DNA of 6,500 nt from an uncultured Oscillospiraceae bacterium (GTDB lineage: Bacteria > Bacillota_A > Clostridia > Oscillospirales > Oscillospiraceae): positions 1 to 6,500 of the forward strand of contig CAAEDK010000166.1 of NCBI GenBank assembly GCA_900754605.1. The letters run 5' to 3'. The number at the start of each line of letters is the position of its first letter. The stretch's first letter is position 1. Positions 1 through 6,309 of the stretch are shown in pieces. The notes under the pieces were generated by a model. That model was not told the DNA's origin and did no database searches. It saw only the letters and a list, made by a program, of their open reading frames with translations. Made by a program: the position numbers and the translations under genes.

Positions 1-17
1 CGCTGCCAACGGCAGCG
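1..17 (-). terminator. Hairpin downstream of nfnB, possible operon terminator
   Basis: A perfect 7-bp inverted repeat (CGCTGCC / GGCAGCG) with a 3-base loop begins about 28 bases beyond the nfnB stop codon in the direction of transcription. The position suits an intrinsic terminator for the nucleotidase-nfnA-nfnB block. The window ends where the stem closes, so a following T-tract cannot be seen, and the stem may extend further. It could instead be an attenuator or repeat element. Confidence 0.45.
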
Positions 18-44
18 CCCCGCATATTGTTTCCAGACTCTGAA

Positions 45-1430
45 TCAGCCCTTGCTCTTGATGTACGCATCGATGGATTTCGCCGCATGCTTACCGGCGC
101 CCATGGCCAGAATGACCGTGGCTGCTCCAGTAGCGGCGTCACCGCCGGCGAACACACCGGGCAGGCTGGTCTGACCGTTCTCATCAGCAGCCACACAGCC
201 CTTCCGGGTCTTTTCAAGGCCCTCAGTACCCTTCGTACTCATAGGATTAGAGGACGTACCCAATGCCATGATGACTGCGTCAGCCTCCATCTTGAACTCA
301 CTGCCCTCCATGGGGACGGGGCGGCGGCGGCCGGATGCATCAGGCTCGCCCAGTTCCATCCGGATACAGGTCATGGACTGGACATGGCCCTTCTCATCCC
401 CCTCGATGGAAATGGGATTGGTGAGCAAATCGAAGATAATGCCTTCCTCCTTGGCGTGATGGACCTCCTCGGCACGGGCAGGCAGCTCCGCCTCAGAGCG
501 GCGATAGACGATATGGACCTCGGCTCCCAATCGCTTAGCGCACCGGGCAGCATCCATGGCCACGTTGCCACCGCCCACAACGGCCACTTTTTTATTGTGG
601 AGGATGGGGGTCTCGCTGCCCTCCTGATAGGCCTTCATCAGGTTGATACGGGTAAGGTACTCGTTAGCGGAATAAACGCCCACCAGACCTTCGCCGGGGA
701 TCTTCATAAACATGGGCAGACCGGCACCAGAGGCAATGAACACCGCCTCATAGCCCCGCTCGAACAATTCGGGGATGGTGAGGACCTTACCAATCACCAT
801 ATTCAACTCGATGTCCACCCCCATTTTCTCCAGGTTGGACACCTCCCGGGCCACAATGGCCTTGGGCAGACGGAACTCCGGAATGCCGTAAGTCAGCACG
901 CCGCCGGCGGTGTGGAACGCCTCGAACACCGTGACGTCATAGCCCATGCGGGCCAGTTCCCCGGCGCAGGTCAGACCGGCAGGGCCAGATCCGATGATTG
1001 CCGTCTTATGGCCATTCTTGGGTGCGGTGGCTACATTCGCAATCCCCTGCTGGGCCGCCCAGTCGGCCACAAAGCGCTCCACCCGGCCGATGGCCACGGG
1101 CTCGCCCTTCACGCCCCGGACGCACTTGCCCTCACACTGGTTCTCCTGGGGGCATACGCGGCCGGAGATGGCAGGCAGTGCATTGGCATTGGACAGGATC
1201 TCATAGGCGGCAGCGATGTCGCCCTCCGCCACTTTGGCCAGGAAATCAGGGATGGGAATGCCCACAGGACAGCCGCTGACGCAAGCGGGGTTTTTACAGT
1301 GGATACACCGCTGAGCCTCGTTCATGGCCTGCTCCAGAGTATAGCCCTGAGCCACCTCCAGGAAGTTGGCATTGCGGACCTGAGGATCCTGCTCCGGCAT
1401 GGGAGTCTTGGTCATCTGCATATTAGCCAT
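45..1430 (-). CDS. nfnB: NfnB, NADP(H)-binding subunit of NADH-dependent ferredoxin:NADP+ oxidoreductase (GltD-like)
   Basis: This 461-residue cytoplasmic iron-sulfur flavoprotein belongs to the GltD/glutamate synthase small-subunit family, often annotated gltA or sulfide dehydrogenase alpha. Paired with NfnA it is expected to bifurcate electrons from NADPH to NAD+ and ferredoxin, or run in reverse to make NADPH. Seen in the protein: N-terminal cysteines 42, 45, 50 and 54 (CIHCKNPACVSGCP) and 93, 99 and 103 (CPQENQCEGKC), which match the two [4Fe-4S] sites of the family; an FAD dinucleotide fold at about 144-170 (IIGSGPAGL); an NADP(H) fold at about 283-310 (VVGGGNVAMDAARCAKR); and the C-terminal FAD segment GVFAGGDAATGA at 425-436. 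The ATG at 1430 is chosen over an upstream ATG at 1490 because GGGAGGAGGT lies 7 bases before it and the family alignment begins near here. Its start overlaps the nfnA stop, suggesting translational coupling. A stand-alone glutamate synthase small subunit is unlikely, given the adjacent nfnA. Confidence 0.92.
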   Translation of the reverse strand: MANMQMTKTPMPEQDPQVRNANFLEVAQGYTLEQAMNEAQRCIHCKNPACVSGCPVGIPIPDFLAKVAEGDIAAAYEILSNANALPAISGRVCPQENQCEGKCVRGVKGEPVAIGRVERFVADWAAQQGIANVATAPKNGHKTAIIGSGPAGLTCAGELARMGYDVTVFEAFHTAGGVLTYGIPEFRLPKAIVAREVSNLEKMGVDIELNMVIGKVLTIPELFERGYEAVFIASGAGLPMFMKIPGEGLVGVYSANEYLTRINLMKAYQEGSETPILHNKKVAVVGGGNVAMDAARCAKRLGAEVHIVYRRSEAELPARAEEVHHAKEEGIIFDLLTNPISIEGDEKGHVQSMTCIRMELGEPDASGRRRPVPMEGSEFKMEADAVIMALGTSSNPMSTKGTEGLEKTRKGCVAADENGQTSLPGVFAGGDAATGAATVILAMGAGKHAAKSIDAYIKSKG

Positions 1431-2280
1431 TGAGGGCACCTCCTCCCAGGCGGCAGAGATGGTCTCTCTTCCGCTCTGCTTCAAACTCACGATAAGTGGC
1501 GTTGCGGGCGATTACCTCGTCGAAGTCCACCTGATGTCCGTCAAAGTCCGGACCGTCCACGCAGGCAAACTTCACCTCTCCGCCCACGGTGAGGCGGCAA
1601 CCACCGCACATCCCGGTGCCATCGATCATAATGGGGTTCATGCTGACGGTAGTGGGGATACTGTACTTCTCGGTCAGCTTACAGGCAAACTTCATCATCA
1701 TCAGAGGGCCAATGGCAAAAACGTGATCGAACTTCACCCCGCTGTTAATGAGTTCCTCCAGCTTGCCGGTGACGAAACCATGATAACCATAGGTACCGTC
1801 ATCCGTGCAGATATGAAGGTCGGTGCAGGCGTGGGACATCTCCTCTTCCAGGATGACAATGTCTTTCGTCTTAAAACCGCCAATCAGATCTACCTGATTG
1901 CCTGCCTCGTGGAGGGCGCGGGCAACAGGCAGTGCAATCGCACAGCCCAAGCCGCCGCCCAGGACAGCCACCCGGCCCAGATCTTCCACATGGGTAGGCT
2001 CACCCAGTGGGCCCACAAAGTCGTGCAGACAGTCACCTTCGTTCAGCTGATCCAGGGCCAGGGTCGTACCGCCCACCTTTTGGAAGATAACGGTGATGGT
2101 CCCATTCTCCTGGTCCGCGCTTGAGATGGTCAGCGGAATACGCTCTCCATTCTCATCCACGCGCAGGATGATGAACTGTCCGGCCTTCGCCTTGGCAGCT
2201 ATCAGGGGCGCATGGACAGAGATCTGGCTGATCTCTGGCGTAAGCACCTTCTTCTTCACAATTTGATACTGCTGTTTCAC
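1423..2280 (-). CDS. nfnA: NfnA, NAD(H)-binding FAD/[2Fe-2S] subunit of NADH-dependent ferredoxin:NADP+ oxidoreductase
   Basis: This 285-residue cytoplasmic protein of the ferredoxin-NADP reductase/PyrK-like superfamily is often annotated as sulfide dehydrogenase beta or dihydroorotate dehydrogenase-like FAD/NAD-binding protein. Seen: a flavin-binding beta-barrel with RIPLTISS at 47-54; a nucleotide-binding domain with VAVLGGGLGCA at 105-115 and GPLMMMK at 191-197; and a C-terminal [2Fe-2S] site with Cys225 and Cys228 (MCGGC) and Cys240. Known Nfn structures use one aspartate plus three cysteines for this cluster; Asp220 just before MCGGC is the natural candidate here, by inference. The GTG at 2280 is chosen because GAGGAGGAG ends 5 bases upstream and the protein then begins at the usual place (KQQYQIVKKK); the frame stays open further upstream, but those residues are not family-like. 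The length is normal for the family. It lies 109 bases after the nucleotidase stop and overlaps nfnB by 8 bases, so nfnA and nfnB form one translational unit. Confidence 0.92.
   Translation of the reverse strand: MKQQYQIVKKKVLTPEISQISVHAPLIAAKAKAGQFIILRVDENGERIPLTISSADQENGTITVIFQKVGGTTLALDQLNEGDCLHDFVGPLGEPTHVEDLGRVAVLGGGLGCAIALPVARALHEAGNQVDLIGGFKTKDIVILEEEMSHACTDLHICTDDGTYGYHGFVTGKLEELINSGVKFDHVFAIGPLMMMKFACKLTEKYSIPTTVSMNPIMIDGTGMCGGCRLTVGGEVKFACVDGPDFDGHQVDFDEVIARNATYREFEAERKRDHLCRLGGGALNG
1438..1447 (-). promoter_or_regulatory. Ribosome binding site of nfnB, inside the nfnA coding end
   Basis: The minus strand reads GGGAGGAGGT ending 7 bases before the ATG at 1430. The site lies wholly within the last codons of nfnA, and it settles the nfnB start in favour of 1430 rather than the in-frame ATG at 1490. 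Confidence 0.8.
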
Positions 2281-2285
2281 GGTTT

Positions 2286-2294
2286 CTCCTCCTC
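2286..2294 (-). promoter_or_regulatory. Ribosome binding site of nfnA (decides GTG start)
   Basis: GAGGAGGAG on the minus strand sits 5 bases before the GTG at 2280. No comparably placed ATG exists in this frame near the conserved N-terminus, so the site is the main reason for choosing a GTG initiation codon. Confidence 0.75.
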
Positions 2295-2359
2295 GAATCG
2301 CATTCAGTCGGCCGCGCCTTCTTGGAAACTGCGGTCTTCCCCTGCATTCAAATATCAAT

Positions 2360-2376
2360 GCGCGGCCCCGCCGCGC
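2360..2376 (-). terminator. GC-only hairpin between nucleotidase gene and nfnA
   Basis: GCGCGGC, loop GGG, GCCGCGC on the minus strand forms a perfect 7-bp stem (8 with a flanking T-A pair). It starts 13 bases after the nucleotidase stop codon. The following bases (ATTGATATTTG) are only moderately T-rich, so it may be a leaky terminator, an mRNA-stabilising 3' structure or a processing site that sets different levels for the nucleotidase and Nfn transcripts. No convincing separate promoter for nfnA is visible in the remaining 79 bases of the gap. Confidence 0.4.
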
Positions 2377-2389
2377 AGGGACAACTAAT

Positions 2390-4348
2390 TCAGAACAGCC
2401 GCCGGCGGCGGTATCCGCCACCCCTGCGTCCTCTCCCCCGGGACCGGATGGCCCAGCGCACCAACAGCACCACCGCAGCAGCGGCCAGCACCAACAGAGC
2501 CAGCGCAGCAAACCCGATCCAGTTCAGATGCCCCAGCAACTGCCCAGGGCTCCAGCTGTGGCTCACCTGCTTGCGGCCGTCCCCGCTGGACAGAGCATAG
2601 ACATTGGGAACCCCCTTCTCGCCAAAGGAGCGAAGATAGGATGCCAAGGCATACCACTCTTTGATCTCGTTCCCATTACGATCCCGGAGGATGTGCTGAG
2701 AAAAGTCTGTTATTGGTTCTCCATGCTCATCCTTTGGCACAATGGACAGTATCCCGAAAGAACGCTCCTTCACTGTATCCAGCATTTGGGCGGAGTACAT
2801 CCCGGTAACCACCCGGTAGAGCCGATCGTTCTCCAGGTCGCCCCATTCCTCCGACACCGTCACAGTACCGCCAGCATGAGTTTCCTGGCGGTCATCTATT
2901 TTCATACCGGTCACCCGGTTGAACAACATCCGGTGGGTATTGAAGCTGTACTGCACACCCGCCATATACAGCTGGGCCGCCGGCATCAGCGGTGTCACTG
3001 AGGCATCCACCTCGGCCACTGCCCGCAGTTCCTTCCCTGTCAGATAGCAGGACACCAGAGGGAACCCAGCGCTTCCATCCTCCCCCACACCCATAGACAG
3101 CACATCAAAGGCCATGGAGGCGGTGATTTCCCCAGGATACAGGGGCGCACGGAGTACGCCATCCGCAGTCACTGCCACAGTAGGTGTCTTCGTATCAAAG
3201 CCAGCCATCTGCTCCGCAGCCCACAGGTAGGAGTCTGCGGTCAGCTCCCCCAGGGCGCTGCCCATCTGCACCCCAGGCTCCGGAGTAGGCAGGTCAAAGT
3301 TCAGCTTAGTAAGCTTCTGATCATAGGTCATCCCATATGGAGCCAGATACCTGCTGCTCACCTGGCCCTTCCATCCCTCGATCAAAGCGGAAACTTCCTG
3401 GTCGTTCTGCACTGTCCCGTCAATGGGGATCAGCCGGTAATCCGTCACAGTCTTATTTCCTGTCTCATCCCATGACAGAGTGACAGATCCCAAGTTCTTC
3501 CCATACTCTCCGGCAGAGACAATATAGGTCTCACCGGCCAGGATAGGTTCCTCCAGCGTGGTGTGGCTGTGCCCGGAGACGATCAAATCGATCCCATCTA
3601 CCGCTCGGGCCAACTCCTCATCTTCTGAAGGGCCGTCCACATTGGTCCCGCCGTGAGACAGACAAATGATGACTTGGGCCCCCTGTTCCTCCAGCCGATC
3701 TACGCACCGACGGGCAGCTTTAACTGGATCCTCCAGAACAAAACCGGATGTAGGGGCGCCGGAGTGTGCATCCTGACCCATCAGGCCAAAGACTCCATAG
3801 GTCACTCCGCCCCGCTCCAAAAGCATAGACTCTTCCACCCCGTACGCAGCCATCGCACGTTGAAGATCCAACCGGTGCAAGTTGTCCTCCGCAGGCCGAT
3901 AGTTGGCTAAGAGCAGCGCCGGAGTCTTCTCACCGCTCCGGCGGGCAGCTGTAAGCATCTCACCAAAGCCAAGGCCAGTATAGTCAAATTCATGGTTGCC
4001 AGCTGTCACTGCGTCATAGCCCATGACACCCATAGTACGCAGTTCCGCTGCCTTAGTGGTATACAGACTTTGGATCAGAGAACCAACTGAGAAGTCCCCG
4101 CCGTCTACAGTCAGTGCCTCAGGGTGGGCAGCTCGTTCCTTTTTCAGCACAGAAGCCAGTCTGGCATAGCCCCCTGTAGTTCCTCCGCTCCCATCTCTCC
4201 TGGGAAGGAAGCTGGAGTGGAGGTCATGCGTAAATAAAATTGTGGCGGAACCAGTCTCTCCTTCCGCCGCCCTTGCCACAGGCAGAAGAACGCAGCACAA
4301 CAGTACCGCCGCAGCCATCAACCTGAGCCAGCGTCTCAACAAATCCAC
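2390..4348 (-). CDS. Secreted, membrane-anchored 5'-nucleotidase / 2',3'-cyclic phosphodiesterase-like metallophosphatase
   Basis: This 652-residue UshA/YfkN-type enzyme is expected to remove phosphate from extracellular nucleotides or related phosphoesters at the outer face of the membrane. Seen in order: a signal peptide (RRWLR, hydrophobic core at about 10-24, probable cleavage after ARA at 25-27); a calcineurin-like metallophosphatase domain at about 35-310 with the di-metal motifs THDLHS (Asp42, His44), GGDFSVGS (Asp85), GNHEFD (118-123), LSHGG (His232) and GHSHT (His260, His262); a 5'-nucleotidase C-terminal domain at about 335-555 with TADGVLRAPLYPGEIT at 394-409 and SCYLTGKELRAVAE at 433-446; and a C-terminal membrane span at about 611-630 followed by an Arg/Gly-rich tail ending RRRRLF. 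The tail should face the cytoplasm. The GTG at 4348 is chosen because AGGGAGGGG lies 5 bases upstream and the signal peptide then starts normally; an upstream in-frame ATG at 4399 has no such site and would add 17 polar residues. The family's usual NGGGIR signature is altered to ADGVLR, so substrate preference is uncertain. Confidence 0.88.
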   Translation of the reverse strand: MDLLRRWLRLMAAAVLLCCVLLPVARAAEGETGSATILFTHDLHSSFLPRRDGSGGTTGGYARLASVLKKERAAHPEALTVDGGDFSVGSLIQSLYTTKAAELRTMGVMGYDAVTAGNHEFDYTGLGFGEMLTAARRSGEKTPALLLANYRPAEDNLHRLDLQRAMAAYGVEESMLLERGGVTYGVFGLMGQDAHSGAPTSGFVLEDPVKAARRCVDRLEEQGAQVIICLSHGGTNVDGPSEDEELARAVDGIDLIVSGHSHTTLEEPILAGETYIVSAGEYGKNLGSVTLSWDETGNKTVTDYRLIPIDGTVQNDQEVSALIEGWKGQVSSRYLAPYGMTYDQKLTKLNFDLPTPEPGVQMGSALGELTADSYLWAAEQMAGFDTKTPTVAVTADGVLRAPLYPGEITASMAFDVLSMGVGEDGSAGFPLVSCYLTGKELRAVAEVDASVTPLMPAAQLYMAGVQYSFNTHRMLFNRVTGMKIDDRQETHAGGTVTVSEEWGDLENDRLYRVVTGMYSAQMLDTVKERSFGILSIVPKDEHGEPITDFSQHILRDRNGNEIKEWYALASYLRSFGEKGVPNVYALSSGDGRKQVSHSWSPGQLLGHLNWIGFAALALLVLAAAAVVLLVRWAIRSRGRGRRGGGYRRRRLF

Positions 4349-4353
4349 TGCAT

Positions 4354-4362
4354 CCCCTCCCT
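4354..4362 (-). promoter_or_regulatory. Ribosome binding site of the nucleotidase gene (decides GTG start)
   Basis: AGGGAGGGG on the minus strand ends 5 bases before the GTG at 4348, whereas the alternative ATG at 4399 lacks a comparable purine tract at the right distance. Confidence 0.7.
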
Positions 4363-4387
4363 GTTTTATCTTGATTCGACAGCCACT

Positions 4388-4416
4388 ATTCTGCCACAAA
4401 TTCCTTCTTTTCGCAA
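4388..4416 (-). promoter_or_regulatory. Candidate promoter of the nucleotidase gene (proximal)
   Basis: TTGCGA, a 17-base spacer and CAGAAT, with TGG immediately before the -10 box giving an extended -10 (TGn). It would start RNA about 33 bases before the GTG at 4348, leaving room for the ribosome site. Each hexamer matches the sigma-A consensus at four of six positions. Confidence 0.45.
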
Positions 4417-4446
4417 GAGGGATTTCATACTCCCCCTGCTCTGTTC

Positions 4447-4476
4447 TATTCTCACCTATATCCAGTATAGTGTAAA
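4447..4476 (-). promoter_or_regulatory. Alternative upstream promoter for the nucleotidase gene
   Basis: TTTACA, an 18-base spacer and AGAATA within a notably AT-rich stretch. A TATACT element overlaps the spacer but has no good -35 partner. This is weaker than the proximal candidate and may be fortuitous. Confidence 0.25.
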
Positions 4477-4495
4477 ATTTTCCAATATCATATCC

Positions 4496-4524
4496 TTGAA
4501 AAGTTTGACCGTTTTCCCTATGAT
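4496..4524 (+). promoter_or_regulatory. Promoter of the XRE regulator gene
   Basis: TTGAAA, a 17-base spacer and TATGAT on the plus strand: five of six matches to the sigma-A consensus in each box at ideal spacing. Transcription would begin near 4531, giving a leader of about 80 bases before the ATG at 4613. It points away from the nucleotidase promoters, so 4380-4524 is a divergent control region where the XRE protein could act on either side. Confidence 0.6.
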
Positions 4525-4612
4525 TCTTTTCAGGGCCAGCAGGGAGTCGCAGTCATTCCTGTACTTCTCTGCTTTTCGCCCAAATCTCTCTGGAAAGTGA
4601 GATGATTCCTCA

Positions 4613-4984
4613 ATGTCTCTGGAAGTCACAGACTCCCTTAGCCAAAGCCTTACTCGGAACCTTCGCCTGATTTACCGATCCCGGCGCACCACACTGGAGG
4701 AATTCTCCTGTGAGCTTGGGATTGGGCACTCTACTTTGAGAAATATCTTGTATGGCCAAGGCAATTCCACTCTGGGAACAGTGGAGCAAATCGCACAAAA
4801 TCTAAGCGTTGCACCTCAGGTCCTGCTGACTGACCAGCACACCGAGGAGTGTCTGCTCTCTGCGCTTCTCCTTCTGGAAGCAGTGGGCTGTCTCAGACCC
4901 CTCGCTCCCGGACAAAAAAGACAGGCCGCACTTCTTCTTTCCCAGCTGCTGGAACTGATTCCTCCCTCCTGTCCCAAGTCCTAA
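4613..4984 (+). CDS. Small XRE/Cro-type helix-turn-helix transcriptional regulator
   Basis: This is a 123-residue DNA-binding protein. Residues about 10-72 form a Cro/C1-type five-helix domain: RNLRLIYRSRRTTLEEFSCE, then the turn and recognition helix LGIGHSTLRNILYGQG, then STLGTVEQIAQNLSVAPQVLL. This pattern is typical of HTH_3/HTH_31 regulators of about 60-70 residues. Residues 77-115 are leucine-rich (LLSALLLLEA, AALLLSQLLELI) and may be a dimerisation helix pair; no ligand domain, metal site or peptidase triad is visible. The start is supported by the helix content and by a modest AAGTGAG site 11 bases upstream; the spacing is loose, so translation may be weak. It lies alone on the plus strand, divergent from the nucleotidase gene and ending one base before the asparaginase relic. 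The target is unknown; autoregulation or control of the divergent nucleotidase gene is the simplest guess. Confidence 0.8.
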   Translation: MSLEVTDSLSQSLTRNLRLIYRSRRTTLEEFSCELGIGHSTLRNILYGQGNSTLGTVEQIAQNLSVAPQVLLTDQHTEECLLSALLLLEAVGCLRPLAPGQKRQAALLLSQLLELIPPSCPKS

Positions 4985-4985
4985 C

Positions 4986-5432
4986 TCAACGAATGATGTC
5001 CCATTGGACCGGATAATAAAACAGTCTGCGGACCTCATTCGGATCCTGAGTCTGCCCCAGGACCAACATCAACTTGGTCACAGCAGCACTCTATCCTCCA
5101 TGCAGATGGACCGCTGAGAGCCAGTGAGCACGATTGGGAGCGCTGGATCAGATAGGATAGAGCCACCGCTGTGTAGGCCTTGGGATTATAACAAAACCGT
5201 CATAGTCCCAATAGCGCATCTCGATAGTCCGAGCAATGCTCAGCCAGTGGGATGGGCTCACATTTGCACTGTCCAGATTCATCAGCTGAACAGTCTCCAC
5301 TTGGCATAACCCACCAATTCCCGGCACATAGCCCAGCAGTTCCTATGATGTAAGGACCGGAATCAGACCCTGTCCACTCTCCCGGGAGGCGATGGTCCCA
5401 CCGGTAACCAGCATCAGAATGCGCCTTTTCAT
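4986..5432 (-). pseudogene. Type I L-asparaginase relic (AnsA-like), stop, frameshifts and internal deletion
   Basis: Translating the minus strand from the ATG at 5432 gives MKRRILMLVTGGTIASRES, the N-terminal nucleophile motif of cytoplasmic L-asparaginases. Codon 30 is TAG (5345-5343), probably once GAG (expected TSEELLGYVPG). The same frame continues with ELLGYVPGI, then MNLDSANVSPSHWLSIA and YDGFVI, all asparaginase hallmarks. At about 5180-5187 the second catalytic segment (THGTDT) is missing and the frame shifts to AYTAVALSYLIQRS; near 5135-5140 it shifts again to PIVLTGSQRS. After about 5090 the frame changes once more and reads AAVTKLMLVLGQT, then DPNEVRRLFYYPV, up to a TGA at 4988-4986, which matches the C-terminal end of clostridial enzymes. 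An intact enzyme is about 330 residues; roughly the middle half is gone. A purine-rich ribosome site (GGGGAG) still precedes the ATG. With the second catalytic Thr/Asp segment lost, no activity is possible. Confidence 0.87.
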
Positions 5433-5461
5433 TCTCCTGTTCTCCCCTTCTAATAATAGTC

Positions 5462-5489
5462 GCCGGGACCGTCTGCATACGGTCCCGGC
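5462..5489 (-). terminator. Strong intrinsic-type hairpin downstream of the EFR1 gene
   Basis: A perfect 11-bp inverted repeat (GCCGGGACCGT and ACGGTCCCGGC, 6-base loop) starts 21 bases after the EFR1-family stop codon. On the minus strand it is followed by a moderately T-rich GACTATTATTAG, on the plus strand by GACTTTTAT, so it could work in both directions. It also insulates the asparaginase relic from the upstream gene. Confidence 0.7.
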
Positions 5490-5510
5490 AGACTTTTATC
5501 CGGTTTTGCT

Positions 5511-6257
5511 TTACAGGAACACCTCCACCGGCCGGCGCTCTGAGAATTTCTCCGTCAACCGGGTGGCAATCGCTGCCGAGTTATAGCCCAACGCACCTAC
5601 TGGGCATCGAGATACACAGGCCATGCAGCTGATACACTTCTCCGCATCCCACATCAGCGTTTTGGGATCCATAGCCCCGGTGGGACACACCTTGGCGCAA
5701 AATCCGCAGCCCAGGCATGTGTCCCAGTCCCGGTCCTTCTTTACTGGGACTGCCGGGTGGGCGGGAGGCTCCGGATCCCCAGGCACCTCCACACTGTCCG
5801 CCGCACCAGAGGCCAGCTTGTCCTTCACGACCTGGGCAAAGCGGGCCAGGACTTCCAAGTCCTCCCCATCCGGGCGTCCTACCCCCAAGGTCGGTGCAAA
5901 AATATGGGGGGTGATGACCGCTGCCGCCCCCACGCAGCGGAAGCCACGGGCCTCCATCAGCCGCTTCATCTGGGCCAGGGCGTTGTCATAGTGCCGATTG
6001 CCGTATGTGGCCACCAGCACACAGGGCGTATTTTCCCCCTTCAGGCCATCCAGCAAACCGGGCACCGCCGGGATCTGTCCGGCATATACCGGAAGGGCCA
6101 GAATCAGCAGATCCTCCGCCCCCAGGCTCCGCGTTTCCTTCTTGGGCCCGGTCAGCTCAACCAGGTCCGCCTCCCCGCTGAACAACCCGCACAAGGCCGC
6201 CAGCGCACGTTTAGTACCCCCTGTTGGGCTGAAATAGGCTCCACATGTGTGTATCAT
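5511..6257 (-). CDS. EFR1-family flavodoxin-ferredoxin fusion protein
   Basis: This 248-residue cytoplasmic electron-transfer protein has an N-terminal flavodoxin-like domain (about 1-155) and a C-terminal domain binding two [4Fe-4S] clusters. Seen: the FMN phosphate-binding loop FSPTGGTKRAL at 9-19; further flavodoxin elements DLLILALPVYAGQIPAVPG at 49-67 and VLVATYGNRHYDNAL at 80-94; and ferredoxin motifs CLGCGFCAKVCP (Cys181, 184, 187, 191) and CISCMACVSRCP (Cys208, 211, 214, 218), each CxxCxxCxxxCP. The redox partner is unknown for most members; the family is widespread in anaerobic Firmicutes. The ATG at 6257 is chosen over one at 6299 because AAAGGGG lies 8 bases upstream and the flavodoxin fold starts straight after it. 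The gene stands alone, with a divergent AT-rich promoter region upstream and a strong hairpin downstream. Confidence 0.88.
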   Translation of the reverse strand: MIHTCGAYFSPTGGTKRALAALCGLFSGEADLVELTGPKKETRSLGAEDLLILALPVYAGQIPAVPGLLDGLKGENTPCVLVATYGNRHYDNALAQMKRLMEARGFRCVGAAAVITPHIFAPTLGVGRPDGEDLEVLARFAQVVKDKLASGAADSVEVPGDPEPPAHPAVPVKKDRDWDTCLGCGFCAKVCPTGAMDPKTLMWDAEKCISCMACVSRCPVGALGYNSAAIATRLTEKFSERRPVEVFL

Positions 6258-6309
6258 AGATGTTTCCCCTTTCCTCAAATTGATAGATCCACAAATCAAG
6301 CAAAAGCAC

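Noticed and set aside
45..1430. Annotation as a genuine glutamate synthase small subunit (gltD)
   Set aside because: No large glutamate synthase subunit lies adjacent in the window, and the overlapping nfnA partner points to the Nfn complex.
27..1433. A 468-codon plus-strand open frame opposite nfnB
   Set aside because: It is antisense to a gene with complete FAD, NADP and Fe-S motifs, shows no family-like motifs and is His/Gly/Leu-rich as expected for a shadow of a GC-rich gene.
1399..2124. A 241-codon plus-strand open frame opposite nfnA
   Set aside because: Antisense shadow of nfnA, with no ribosome site near its start and no recognisable domain.
2528..3001. A 157-codon plus-strand open frame inside the nucleotidase gene
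   Set aside because: Antisense to a well-supported gene, with no motif, ribosome site or promoter.
4525..4612. Possible riboswitch or structured leader upstream of the XRE gene
   Set aside because: The 80-base leader shows no strong hairpin followed by a T-tract and no recognisable aptamer core.
4610..4798. A 62-codon minus-strand frame opposite the XRE gene
   Set aside because: The plus-strand frame has a clear helix-turn-helix domain and a good promoter; the opposite frame has neither.
5200..5478. A 92-codon minus-strand open frame over the asparaginase relic
   Set aside because: It is in the wrong frame for the asparaginase motifs and starts within the terminator hairpin; the motif-bearing frame begins at 5432 instead.
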